A program made the position numbers and the translations under genes. Shown here one piece after another: positions 33,425 through 45,843 of a DNA stretch of 64,000 bases; positions within the stretch are counted from its first letter, which is position 1, and the number at the start of each line of letters is the position of its first letter. The stretch is from Bimuria novae-zelandiae CBS 107.79 (lineage: Eukaryota > Ascomycota > Dothideomycetes > Pleosporales > Didymosphaeriaceae): contig ML976705.1 in NCBI GenBank assembly GCA_010015655.1, forward strand, positions 70,717 through 134,716, written 5' to 3'. A model generated the notes under the pieces. It saw only the letters and a list, made by a program, of their open reading frames with translations, was not told the origin of the DNA and did no database searches.

Positions 33425-33876
33425 TATTATAAGGCTCTTACACCTTATTCTAATTTAGGTTAGGGTAGTAAGGTATCGTGGTGCTTTATAAATTATTTAG
33501 TAGTATAAGTTAATGCGACACTTAGCGCGGCTAGATAATCTAATCTTATAATAAATAAGATTACTATTAGTCTGTATAAGAGAACGTACTCGCACAGAAG
33601 ATATATAAGTTAACTACGAGGAAGGAAATAATAATAGGAAAGTCGCCACACTATATACTAGCCTATTCCTTCTTCGTAGTCCCGCCAAGGCCCTGTAGTC
33701 CCAGGGACTACGGTAGTCCTATAGGACTTCCCTTTATGCGGGACTTCGTCACGTGACTGCTAACTAAGCTGCCCCGCGCCCTGTTAGGTCCCGTTAACTC
33801 TACTACTTCGTTAACAATTACTCTCTTGGCGTAATTGTCTGGCTTCTTCATCCTTGTGGGGTTCGTGGTCGTAACA
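33425..33876 (-). repeat. 5' LTR of chromovirus copy 1
   Basis: This 452-bp copy is collinear with 26789-27240. It starts TATTATAAGG, where TGTTATGAGG is expected, and ends CGTAACA. It retains more C and G than the left LTR, so RIP hit the two LTRs unequally. Confidence 0.9.
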
Positions 33877-36070
33877 TTATACAAGCAAAACGCATGTCTC
33901 TTTTTACTATAGTTATACTTTAGAATTATTGCCTAGCGCTCTCTAAGCCTTTTAGATAAGTAGTTAAATAGATCCTAGGAAATTTAGAAGTATAGTCGTG
34001 GCAAGCGCTCTTTTAACCTTCTAGATACTACCTAAGCCGCGTGTGTAATAGCGCAGTGCTTACAGTATCTCCTTAAAATACTTTATATTCTTATATTTCT
34101 TACCCTTTTAATAAAAGCTTTTAAAGAGTGTTTTTTAAGGTAGCTTACCTTTTAGTACTAAACTTTTAGAGTACCTATTTTAGGGTGCGTAACGTAGAAG
34201 CTAGTAATTTTATAATAAGTAAAAAGTACGCTTATAACTATAGTATAATAGTTAAAAAGCTTATATTTAATAAAAGTAAAATTATACTCGCGATAGAGCG
34301 TAGCTAGTATAATATTATATATAAGTGTTCCTACACGAAGCGTATTATTAATATAAAAATACTAAACGCCCTTCTCGCGTAGATAAGCTTTAAAAATAAT
34401 ATTTAAGAGCGTAAGATTAGTACGTATTTTATTTAATCTTTTAAAAAGTGCTTTAATTACTCCAGTACCTTTTTTAACTATTAGATAAAAAGGTATACTA
34501 GCTTTAACTATTTTATACTTTTTAGATTTTTTAAAAGTGCCTAGTATAACTATTAATAGGTTATTTATTAAGTATAAAGCTTTACTATTACTAAAAATAG
34601 TGCTTTTAAGAAAAGGGTAAGTATTAAAATTTATTATAGACTAAATCCTAAATACTTTCTCTAAGCTTATAATCGAGGGGTTAATTAGAGTAGTAGTAAT
34701 ATACCTTAGAAACTTAACTTAAGTAGTAGACTTAGTTATAGTAAATCCTTTTTTTCTTTTTAGTAATTATTGCGCGCACCTTAGCGTAATTAGGGAGTAT
34801 AAAATAAGTAAAGATCTTATCTTTATCTTTTTTAAAAAGCATAATAGCTCTATCTAGAGATAAGCTTATTACTATAGTCCTAATGCGCTTATAAGCCTAA
34901 GGTAGCTAGTAGTATAATTCTTTATTATATAAGTAGCTTTTTACCTTACTTAGCTATAGCGCTTTTTTAGCTTTATTACTAAATTTAGGAGCACTCCGTC
35001 TGCTAAGCATTATAAAAATTACTACTTTAGAGCCTAAACTTAAAGCTTGTATATTAAAGTAAGCTAAAAAATTTATATTTACTTTTTTTAGGGTAAGCAA
35101 GCGCTTATTTAAAATTTACTATTATTTATTATTAGCGCGCTAGATTTAAGCCTATTTAAAAGCTATCTTATTTACTATAGCTCTTAAGAAGTTAGTTACT
35201 ATAATCTTTCTTTTAATCTTAAAAATCCTATACTATGAGGCGAGCATATAAAGAGTACTTTACTTCTTATACTATTATTCTAGATGTATTCTTCTTTAGC
35301 GAGCTCGTTCGAGCAGGGTATAGTATTCTTATTAAATTTAATTAGGTGTTAATATATCTAATAAGGCAAGTTCCCCTTTAAGATATTATATAATTATTTA
35401 TAAGGTATAACTTTCTTAGTTACTAACGCTTATTATAGCAGGTGTTAGGAGCTGCGTATTAATAGTCTTAACTACTTAATTAAATATATTCTAGCAGTAT
35501 GCTTACCTAAGCGTGCCTTATAGTTGCCCACCTCTAATTAGTATTAGTATAAGACTTTATTTTAGTAATTAGCATAATCCTTCTTACGCTCTTTAAAAGA
35601 TTACTTATTTTAAAAAGCGCCACGATCCGCTACTCTCTTAGACTATTCTTTATTAAGCTTATTTAGGTTATTATGTTTATTATTAAATACTTCGAGGAGC
35701 TCTAGGAGTACTAAAAACTTAAAAGTAATTATTATAAAGTTTTTAATAATTAAGGCGTCTAGATTAATGTAATTATAAACACCTTATTACATAGCCTAAA
35801 ACTTAAGCTATATTAATAATGCTAGCTAGCTCTTTTAATTAGTTAGGCGTACTATACTTGTTAAGAAAGCAGAGTCCTTTATAAGTTTAAATAGGACACT
35901 CTTTTAAGCTTCTTAATAATTTTAGCCTACTACTAAGGGCAAAGGAGGTCTAGTATAATAAAAGAAGAGAGAGGAAGGAGCTTTTAGAGGAGTTTTATAT
36001 ACTTTACTTAAGGTACTTATAGAGAGAAATAAAGTGCGCTCTATTATATAAGAATAAAGTAATATAAGAA
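33877..36070 (-). mobile_element. Ty1/copia retrotransposon fragment (gag-protease-preintegrase part)
   Basis: Minus-strand frames, once RIP stops are read through, give the copia gag-pre-integrase region near 33880-34400, including blocks such as NNTLRVGTL and ILRRYCKHCAITHA, the expected zinc-binding cysteines. The same family is seen at 48260-49080. The interval 34400-36070 should be the gag side, but no motif was verified there. The 3' part (integrase core, reverse transcriptase) is absent; the fragment ends exactly at the chromovirus LTR. The right limit is approximate. Confidence 0.5.
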
Positions 36071-37054
36071 GTATTTAGATAGATTAAAGTGTAATGTACG
36101 TCGCCCCATACCACACGCGGTCATACATCCCCAAAAGGAACGGGTAACAATAGCTATTATTACAAGGCATAGGATAGTATATATAGGCATCGTGACAAAA
36201 AGCGTCTAAATAATATATCTAATAATTAATTACGCAGGAAGAAATATCCTATATTCTTAAAACGCTAGGCTTATAACGATAGAAGGTAAAATAAGCTGGA
36301 TAATATATAGTTTAGAGATCGAATTAATTAAGTAATTAATATATAAATATTTACTACACGAGTAGTATTTATACTAAGTATTAAGTGTTATGTTTGCCCG
36401 TTCCACCTGATCCTTCCTATCAGGGTACTGACAAGGAATAATTCTCGCGATAACTTATTTTAAGGCTTTTTATAATTATCCTTTTATAACGCGCTTTACT
36501 TAGAAAAAGGCGCTCCGCGTAAAGTAAGCTACTAAAGAAAAAGCTTAATAAAAAAAAGTAACATATTAAGAATATTTATAAAAATACGTAGGCTATAATT
36601 AAGCATCGTACGCTTAAAGCTACTCTCGCCACTTTACTACCTTCTTTACTACCTCTAACTAATATTAAGTCTATTACTATAGCTATTAGTAATAGTTAGC
36701 CTACTAAGGCTAAATTTTTACATTTATATCTTAGGTGCGTGCTAAGCGTAATTACTAAAGCGTCTAATAATAAGTATATATATAATTTAGCTAGCGGGAA
36801 GCGCTACTAGCGCTATTAAAGTAGCACTTATAAGCCTATATAAGTTTAAGCTTCTAAGGCTTTATTAAAATAATAGGCTAATAAAAAAATAGGCTTAAAA
36901 ATATATAAGTACTATACATTATTTATTTTTGGAATAAGAAGTAGTAGTCTTTAGACATACTTTATAATATTTAAGCTCTAGCTAACTAGCTTTTTAAGAC
37001 GCAAGGCTTAGGGACATACGTAATATTATCTATTAGTATCTTGGTCTAATTATT
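36071..37054. other. RIP-degraded repeat DNA with short unmutated islands
   Basis: AT-rich DNA in which two stretches (about 36090-36140 and 36388-36440) keep normal CpA and TpG content. The second contains TGTTATGTTTGCCCG...GTACTGACA, with retroelement-like TG...CA ends only 48 bp apart. No coding motif could be assigned. Confidence 0.35.
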
Positions 37055-37059
37055 AAGAA

Positions 37060-37439
37060 TGTTATGAGGTGCTCACACCTTGGTCCGATCCGGATTAGGG
37101 CGGTAAGGCTAAAGTAGCACTTTATAGATTATTTAGTAGTATAAATTAATGCGACAACTTAGTGCGTGGCTATATAATCTAATCTTATAATAAATAAGAT
37201 AACTATTAGTCTATATAGGAGAACTTACTCGCATAAAAGATATATAAGTTAACTATAAGAAGCGTAATATAGGAAACTATCTAGTATATATCCCTAGCCT
37301 GCTTAGTTACTTAGTACTACTAATTAACTAAGTAGTTATATAATTATAGGGCTAACTCTTTAGCGTGCTTATTAAGGTCGTCCCGATCGCGAGTCCTATT
37401 AAGTGCCCATTCCCTTCCTTCCGTCCTTAGTTTGTAACA
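37060..37439. mobile_element. Solo LTR of a related gypsy family
   Basis: A 380-bp sequence starts TGTTATGAGGTGCTCACACC and ends TTTGTAACA. It shares its left 200 bp with the chromovirus LTRs but differs in the right part. It is flanked by perfect 5-bp duplications AAGAA (37055-37059 and 37440-37444), so it is a bona fide insertion later reduced to one LTR by recombination. RIP marks are present. Confidence 0.88.
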
Positions 37440-37444
37440 AAGAA

Positions 37445-39153
37445 GGTTATTACTTTACTATTCCCTACTTTCGTGGCTCCTGTGGCTCCTATTCCTCCTA
37501 CAGCTCCTGCGGCTCCTGTACCTTCTATAGCTCCTACGATGGTTTCGGCCCTTGTAATACCTTTACGTAACCCTAGACTTATGCCTCTTAAGACTTTAAA
37601 ATCTACTTAAACTAGTTACAAGAGTCTAAGTATACGTTACACTATTAGTAGTAAAATTACTTTACTTAACTATTTATAAGATTCTAATAGGTCTACTCCT
37701 TTAAGTTAATATATATCTTAGGGACTATTAAATTCCTTCTAATCTTTAGAAAAATTATTCTAATTAGTAAGCTTTAGTTTAAGGATCCCGTTTAAGGTAG
37801 CTAGGCCTAAATAGCTATTTAATTAATTACTAATTAAGTAATTAGCTCGTAATATCGCTTCTTACTTAGTAGTTTATAACGTAGTTTAGCTAGCTATATT
37901 AATGCTTTAACTAAGCCTAGCACCTCTAAGCTCGCGCTTAGTAAATAGAATAGGTTTAAAATTTACCTACTTATTTAATTAAGTAAGAAAACTAATACTA
38001 GCAAACGCCTTTTTTGGATATCAAATTTTATTCTTATAAAGGATTTTAACTACCTTAATAACCTTAGCTTTTAGTATACTAATATTAGCCTTGCCCTTAT
38101 AAAAGCAAGCCTTATTAAAAATAACGTTTTACTTTATAATAACTTAATTAAGTACTAGGACTTATATTCTATAAGTATTAAAAGCTTAATAGCTAACTAA
38201 ATATCTAATTATAGCCCTTTAGGTTTACTTTAAACTCGCCTTTATCTCGCCTAGTAAATTACTTTTTATTTAATAGGTACGCGTAATAGCTATAGGCATA
38301 AATACTACTCTAATTAGGGCCTAGATCTATAGTCGCGGGCCTTATCTTTATAGGCGAATAGTATTAAAAGTACTATTAATACTAGCTATTTAACATTATA
38401 TTTAAGGACTATATCTTATTACGAGCCACGGGACTTATCTTATAAAGCTATACTATAGCGTTTATAATCTCTAGCTAGAGCTTATTAGACAGATTCGCAC
38501 TCGTACATATCTTAATTACTTTTATATTAATTTTTTACCTAGCTTATTCCGCACTCTTATTTAGTTCGTAAGTATATAATAGCGTAATTATAATCTTAAT
38601 TTATTATGCTAAGAAATAGTTACTATATTAATATTTTATATAATTATTGCGATATTTAGCTAGTACTTATTTCTAACATGCTTAATAAAGGGCTTAAAGA
38701 CTTTTATAATTAATTTAAACCCTTTTAAAATACGTAGATTACTATAGATCTTCCTACTAAAATTATTTTTTAAGATATGATTTCTTTCCTCTCCGAATCT
38801 ACCTATAGGCATATTAAAAGGATCCTATAATTATTAGATTGCTTAGGTTATTAAGGATGGATTGTTTTTTTAAGTAAGAATGTAAGGCTCTTTTATCCTT
38901 ACGTCTCACGCTAAGACGCTAATCTAGCTCCGTTAATTAAGAAGAGTCGCCCTTTGTCCCGCCCGAAAGCGTGCGGATGAAACCAGACTACTAGTAAAGT
39001 CTCTTTGTGTAGGGTTGCGTCAGCTACCTTTGCGTGTGCAAAGGACCATGTAATCGGACACGTATAATCTAATAATAATATTGTAAAGAATAGTCTTAAG
39101 GAAAGCTCCTTTAGTCTACGCAAAACTTATAATAATACGTAAGTACTTATATA
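37445..39153. other. RIP-degraded repeat DNA, unclassified
   Basis: The plus strand begins with a Pro/Ala-rich frame (FVAPVAPIPPTAPAAPVP, about 37468-37525), reminiscent of a retroelement gag, then continues as AT-rich sequence full of RIP stops. A stretch at about 38935-39075 is nearly unmutated. No reverse transcriptase or transposase motif was recognised. Confidence 0.35.
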
Positions 39154-39158
39154 ATACT

Positions 39159-39632
39159 TGTTACGACCACGAACCCCACAAGGATGAAGAAGCCAGACAA
39201 TTACGCTAAGAGAGTAATTGTTAACGAAGTAGTAGAGTTAACGGGACCTAACGGGGCGCGGGGCAGCTTAGGTTAGTAGTCACGTAATAAAGTCCCGCAT
39301 AAGCGAGAAGTCCCGCATAAAGTACGGGACTATAGGAAGTCCCACGGACTACCTTAGAGAAAGACGTCTTGGCGGGACTACGAGGAAGAAGTAGACTAGT
39401 ATATAGTGTGGCGACTTTCCTATTGTTGTTTCCTTCCTCGTAGTTAACTTATATATCTTCTGTGCGAGTACGTTCTCCTATACAGACTAATAGTTATCTT
39501 ATTTATTATAAGATTAGATTATCTAGCCGCGCTAAGTGTCGCATTAACTTATACTACTAAATAATTCGTAAAGCACTACGATACCTTACCGCCCTAACCT
39601 AGATTAGAATAAGGTGTAAGAGCCTTATAACA
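39159..39632 (+). repeat. 5' LTR of chromovirus copy 2
   Basis: 474 bp, from TGTTACGACCACGAACCCC to CCTTATAACA. It is the same length as the 3' LTR. Differences are transitions only in the stretches I compared (for example AACCCCACAAGG here versus AACCCTATAAGG there), the RIP pattern. Confidence 0.93.
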
Positions 39633-42600
39633 CTTTAACTACCCTACGGTATAATAGTAAGACCTAGTTCGACCACCGCAGCTCCGGCACCTAAGGAAAA
39701 GACCCTAGGAGAGATAGTTATTAAATAAGCGGCTTAGATAGCCAAGTTACAGGAAATTATCAACTAGATAAGCGAAAAGATAAGCTAATAGGAAAATGCG
39801 AAACATTAACTAAAGGTCCTAAAGCCCGAACCCTATTTAGGAAAGGGTCACCTAGGAACGTTCTTAACCTAGATAGAACTGTTTATTTGTTATAACCTAG
39901 GAAAGTTTAATACGGAACAAGATAAGATCCTAGTTACTTATATAAACATGTAAGACAAGGCAGCCGCGTGGGCTAGACTAATAATTAATAATTTCCTCGA
40001 GAATAGCAAATTAGAGGATTATAGTTTAGACGCCACTAAAGACATTTTTAAGGACTAAGAGTCTTTTCGCAAGACCGTAAAAGGAATATTTGGCACTATT
40101 AATAAAGGACATTAAGCCGAAATACGCCTCTAGCGCCTACGTTAGGAGAAATCGGCGGTACTCTATACACTAGAGTTTAAACAGATCATGGCAAAACTCG
40201 AAGGATGGGGAGAAGCCCCACTTATAATTACCTACTATAACAGACTAAAAGAATTAGTTAAAGACAAATTAGTCCACCAAGGAAAAGCAGACGACCTAGA
40301 AGAACTTATTAATAATATAATTAAAGCAGACAATCGCCTATATAAACGCAAGCTGGAAAAATAGCATGGTACTAGGCTACTTACTAGAAAAGAGAATTGA
40401 TCCAGGCCCGCAAGGAGAGACTAGGACGGAAATGTTATTATAACTAATAAAGCCCGATGGTACAAAAAAAAGAATGGCAAGGGAAAACAGCTATATAAAC
40501 TAAAGAAGAGTTACTAGGGCAAGAACAGCATCTTGCAGGAAAAGCAAGAACAGAGGTTTAAAAACAAAGCCTACCTTTAATATAGTAAGCTAGGCTACTT
40601 CGCTAAAGACTGTAACGATTAGGAGACTAAGGTTAATATAACTAACCTCTTACAAGTGGCTATAGCCACCCTCACGCTGGTAGAAGCTAACGGAGTGGAT
40701 CTTACGCAGGAGATTCCAGAGCTAATAAAAGAGGAAGAGGAACAAAAGACCCTTTCTAAGTATTAGATCTTTTAAAGACTAGCTAATAATACCTGCTAGA
40801 TGTGCAGTAGTGCGCTACATTAATTGTCTTAGTGTGAGGCAAAAGTGATTGTCTAAGGGGCACACGCATAGGACGCCTACTAGCTAGCGGAGAAACTATA
40901 GGGGCGCCTAAAATAATACCTACGCCAGATTACGATACAGGAACGATATAAATACGCTAAATAGTGGCAATGCACGCGTAAAGGATGCCGACAACACTCT
41001 AAGGCTAGAGTTAGGGCCTCCTATTTTCCAGGAGGTTTAGAACACTATAGGCTAAAGCAGAGCCAGTGCAGCGTGCCTAACAATTGCCACGAGCACTTTT
41101 TAGCCTATTAGGCTAAGCACTATAAATACAATAGTTAATATTAATATTTTAATATTACCTATAAGCTACACAGGTAATAGAAGTTCGAAACAGGCTAGTT
41201 TCCTTAAGGCTTAGACCCCCGCGACACTAGCACGATAATAGGGAATACGTAGCTAAGAAGAGACGCAGACTACTTATTAATTAGGTAAGAATAATATAAC
41301 CTACAGTACTTCGCACACCTAAGCCTGTAGGAAGAGGCAGCCTCCTTAGACAGCTGTCTAGGGCATAATGCATTAGCCTAGAACGAATGCCTTACTCCAA
41401 ATTGCCCGCAACATGGGAATCAAGGAGTATACAAATCTAATAAGATTAAAGAGACTTACGCCCTGTATTAATAGCAATATAAGTAGCACTAAATTAAGGA
41501 AGTCTCTAAGCTATCTAAGGTCTAGGACTAGATTAAGGAAGCTAACGCCAATTAGCCTAAAACCTTAGATAAAAGGTCCGATGATTTAAAAAACTAGATC
41601 GTTACTAAGTAACAAGCTACACTAGTGATAGTGCAATTATTATAGCTTATTAAGTGGATACTCGCCAAGTTAAGAAGCGCTTAATTAAAGACATTACGGT
41701 GCAGGGACATCGTGTTATAGCACTAATCGACCTAGGGGCAAACGCGTGTCTAATCGCCCTATAGGTAGTTAAGAAGTATAATATACTATATTATAATAAG
41801 AAAACACCGCTATAAATAGGACTCGCGGACGGGACCTAATCGTAAAGATACAGTAACAGTTAGCTGCGCCTCGAGACGGCGCTGGTATAAGTTAATATAG
41901 AAGGCCTAGAGAGCTAACACGTCTTCACTATCGCGGAGATGGGAGACATCGAAGCTATCGTTAGATACGAATGGCTAGAACAACACAATCCACGAATAGA
42001 CTAGATTAAACGAACGATCCTTCCCCGGGACCCACTAGCGAAGGCTTAGGCGAGCCCTGGTGAGAGGGAAACTCCCCAACCTTAGGCGAGAAAAAGGAGT
42101 CGACTATCTAGGATACAAGAAATATTAGTATATAAGATAGACAGGATCTTAAAGTAACACCTAGGGCGGGTGCACTATATATAGGTCTAAGAGACTAAGA
42201 TAGTCCTAGATAACCCTAGTCTATTAGAAGAATATAAGGAATTTGCAGACCTATTTAAGGAATACGATAAAACTATCCTACCTAAACACAAGGAGTGGGA
42301 TTACGAGATACCACTAGTAGAGGGAGCTAAGCTACGGCTAGAACGCCTAAGGCCCTTCACCTATAAACAAGAGAAAGAGTTAAAAGAGCTAATATAAAAG
42401 AATCTACGCTTAGGGAAATAGTAGCCTAGTTAGAGTTCTATAGCCTTCCCTATACTCTTTATTCGTAAAAAAGACGGCAGGCTGCGACTCTATGTAGATT
42501 ATAAATAGCTAAACGCCGTGACGATTAAGAATCGCTACTTGTTACTACTAATAACAGAGCTTATAGATAGACTCCGAGGAGCTAAATACTTCACGAAATT

Positions 42601-45229
42601 TAACATCTAGGATAGATTCCACAGGATTCGAATTGTAAAAGGGTATAAGTGGAAAACGGCGTTCCGCACACGATATAGCCTTTTTAAGTACATAGTTATG
42701 CCTATAGGGCTAACTAACGCACCAGCAACCTTCTAGGAGTTAATAAATTAAGTACTACATAAATACTTAGACGTATTCTACACGGCGTACCTCGACGATA
42801 TCTTAATATACTTACACGGAACCTTGGAAGAGCATAAAGGACATATACGTAAAGTACTACGAAAGTTATAGGAGTATTAATTACTCCTACACCCCAAGAA
42901 GTGTGAGTTCCATGTCACTAAGACGGAATATTTGGGATTTGTAATATCCCGAGAAGGTGTTAAGATGGGCCCGAAGAAAATCGCGACAATAGAAGAATAG
43001 TCACTATTATAATTAGTAAAAGATATCTAGTCTTTCTTAGGCTTCACTAACTTCTATCGCAAATTTATTAGGAACTACTCAAAGACAACCACTCTATTAA
43101 CAGAACTTATAAAGATAAGGAAATAGCGACCTCTGCAAAAGACAAAAATAGCGGCTTTTAAGCAGCTTAAACGCCTATTCCTAACGGCACCCCTACTATA
43201 GATATACGACCCAGAGTGGCGACATCGCATCTACACGGATGCATTAGACTATGCGCTAGGGGCTGAATTATTATAAGAGTGCAATAACAGTAAATAGAGA
43301 CCCGTCTTTTATCACGCACGCAAGCTCTTAGGAGTAGAACTAAATTATAAGATTTACGATAAGGAGTTGCTCGCAATTGTTAACTATTTTAAGTAATAAG
43401 AAGCGCAGCTTAAAGGAGTAAAGCACTAAATAGAGGTCTTTTTAAATTACCTTAACCTTACGCGCTTTACAACCACAAAGAAGCTTAATTAATAATAGGC
43501 TAGATAATTAGAATAGATAGCGGAATTCAACTTCCGCATTACCTATTTACTTAGTAACTCGAACGCTATAGCAGACGCACTTAGCAGGCGTTTAGATCTT
43601 GTAGAAGAAGATAATAGAAGTAACTATATTATAATCCTAACCTACGCGAAGGACGGAACCCTTCGCTATAATAAGATATAACTTACGCTAGCACTAGAAG
43701 CACGGCGCGCGGATTTTACCTATTATAGGCTAGCTATAGAAAAGATATAGGATTATAATAGGCTTAAGGACAAGGATTGCCAAGCGTATAATCTCTACTA
43801 AGCTACGAAATTAATAGCACGGGACTATTAAAATCGTATCTAGATTAGCAAGTAGATGGCTCCGCTACTAATTAAAAAACTATATAAAGACAAGGATTAG
43901 GGATACCCAGAAATTACTAAAACAACGCGTTAAATCGCGAACGAATATGCTATTCCTAGGCTACGCCAGGCGGTACAAAAGGTTTTAGGCAACTATTTGG
44001 CCTGTTACAAGAATAAGCCTAAGAGATATAAGCCCTATGGCCTCTTATAGCCACTATAGCTACCCCTAAGACCATAGTTAAGCGTGACCATAGACTTTAT
44101 CGTGAAGCTACCGGCATTACTAGCACCAGGAAACAAGGATCCCTACGACTTAATCTTAGTTATAATCTATTAACTTACTAAGGAGTCAAGGTTTGTGCCA
44201 ATTAGGGAAGCTATATTAGCAGAAGAACTAGCCTATATAGTAGAACAAGAACTAATATTATAGATTAAACAACCTAACAAGTTTATCACAGACAGGGCCA
44301 AGATATTCACATCGTTATACTGGACCACGTTTATAGCTAAATTAGGGATTAAGTATAAGCTCACGACGAGCTTCTACCCTAAAATAGATAGCTAAACTAA
44401 GTAAATAAACTAAACGTTAGAACAGTATCTCCGGATATATGTAAATAAGCTTTAAGATAACTAGGTTGAGCTATTGCCAACGGCCTAGCTGGCATATAAT
44501 AGCGCAAGATCGGCGACTACGGGGTACTCGCCATATTACGCCAACCATGGATGTGAGCCAACGACTTACTAGGATCCATTAGACATCTAGAGCATTGCAA
44601 AGAACGCGGCTAATAAGGCTAAACTTATATAGGACCTATATAAAACACTACACGAGAATATCGCGCGACGTAACAAATAAATAGCGTAATAAGTAAATAA
44701 GAAAAGGATTATAGGACTAACCTTTAAGGAGGGGGATAGAGTCCTCCTCTCGCGAAAAAATCTTAAGATAATAAGGCTAAGTAAAAAACTAGATAACCTT
44801 TAAAAGGGACTATTCGAAATCTAAGAGGTTAGGGGACTAGTTAATTTTAAACTATAGCTACCTATAGATACACGGATCCACCCGGTCTTCTATAAGTTAT
44901 TATTAGAACTAGCACCACTAGACGTCGAACTAGAAACCTAGCTCGAACTTAAAGATAAGGAGTACAAGGTCGAAGCTATTAGGGACCTATAAAAAATTAG
45001 GCGTTAGTATAAGTATCTGGTAAAGTGGGAAGGATGGCTAGAGAACTATAATATATAGGAACTAGTATAAAACCTCACGAACTATAAGACAGCGCTAGAG
45101 AGGTTCTATAAGGAATATCTAAAGGCGCCGCGACTAGATTAGTAAGGAACTTAGAAAAGTTAAAGGATACAGAAGAATTAAAAGAAATAAATAAATTAGC
45201 CTGTAACTAGCCTAAGTTAGCCCGTGGAG

Positions 45230-45695
45230 GTGCATGTGGCAATAGTTCGCGACTATTAGTAGCAGCTATACCCTTCGGATCCCCCTATTTTTCTAAAGCC
45301 TCGATTGTATTAGCGACACGGAAATCGTGCCAAGCAAAGGCGTGCTCCTTCTCTTCTACCTCCGCCAGCTTACGCCGAAGACGAGTGGTCGCTGAAGCTA
45401 AGCGAGCAGACTCCTTTATAGTAAGGGCCTAGCGCTCTTTAGCTATAAGTAATTCTAAACGCTTTTCGCGCTTCTCTTTCTAAACACGCTCCTAATCCTT
45501 CTCGGGAATCTATAGACTATACTTAGCATGGGCTGCGAGACAGCCTGCACACTGCCTAAAGGTAGCGTTAATAAAACACTATAACTTCTTCTTTTAATAA
45601 CGCTTATAACTAGACGCTATCTCTAGGCCTTAAGCTTTTACCTTTTACGCACGAGCACGACGGGTCGCTAAGGATAAATAAGGGGCTTTTAGCAT
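45230..45695 (-). pseudogene. Antisense accessory ORF of chromovirus copy 2
   Basis: Opposite to gag-pol and between the chromodomain and the 3' LTR, a frame starts at ATG 45695 (MLKAPYLSLATRRARA) and reads about 155 codons. Blocks are SSYKRY, INATFRQCAGCLAAHAKYSL with a CxxC motif, a basic charged region (KEKREKRLELLIAKER), and LRRKLAEVEEKEHAFAWHDF. All stops inside are TAG or TAA at positions consistent with RIP of CAG, CAA or TGG. The first third matches copy 1 closely, while the middle differs by many non-transition changes that keep charge and frame, as expected for a translated protein that diverged before RIP. Some plant Ty3/gypsy lineages carry antisense ORFs at this place; no function is known to me for fungal ones. 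Confidence 0.62.
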
Positions 45696-45843
45696 GGTTA
45701 GTAAGGTAAGGGAAATTAAGAGGAGGCTATAATTTACCTTAGGACGCAGGGATACGTACCTTTATAGTAACTAGTACTAACGCGCCGACGGTATAGCATA
45801 GTAAAGCAAGGTATTAAGATAATAACCTTAAGAAGGGGGATAG

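Larger units (their letters stand above)
26789..33876 (-). mobile_element. Ty3/gypsy chromovirus, copy 1, RIP-degraded
   Basis: A 7088-bp element with two 452-bp LTRs (26789-27240 and 33425-33876). A polypurine tract (AAAGAGGGGGATAG on the minus strand) abuts the left LTR, so the element reads right to left. The interior matches copy 2 throughout: a gag with a zinc-knuckle remnant, aspartic protease, reverse transcriptase, RNase H, integrase and a chromodomain, in that order. Every frame is broken by TAA/TAG codons from CpA-to-TpA changes. No target-site duplication is found: the left flank is AATAC and the right flank is TTATA. The right LTR abuts Ty1/copia sequence, which suggests insertion into, or recombination with, that element. 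Many of its coding blocks are in better condition than those of the DNA transposons. Confidence 0.88.

Noticed and set aside
38911..39123. 70-codon minus-strand frame in an unmutated island
   Set aside because: Open and RIP-free, but no recognisable protein features; kept only as part of the island observation.
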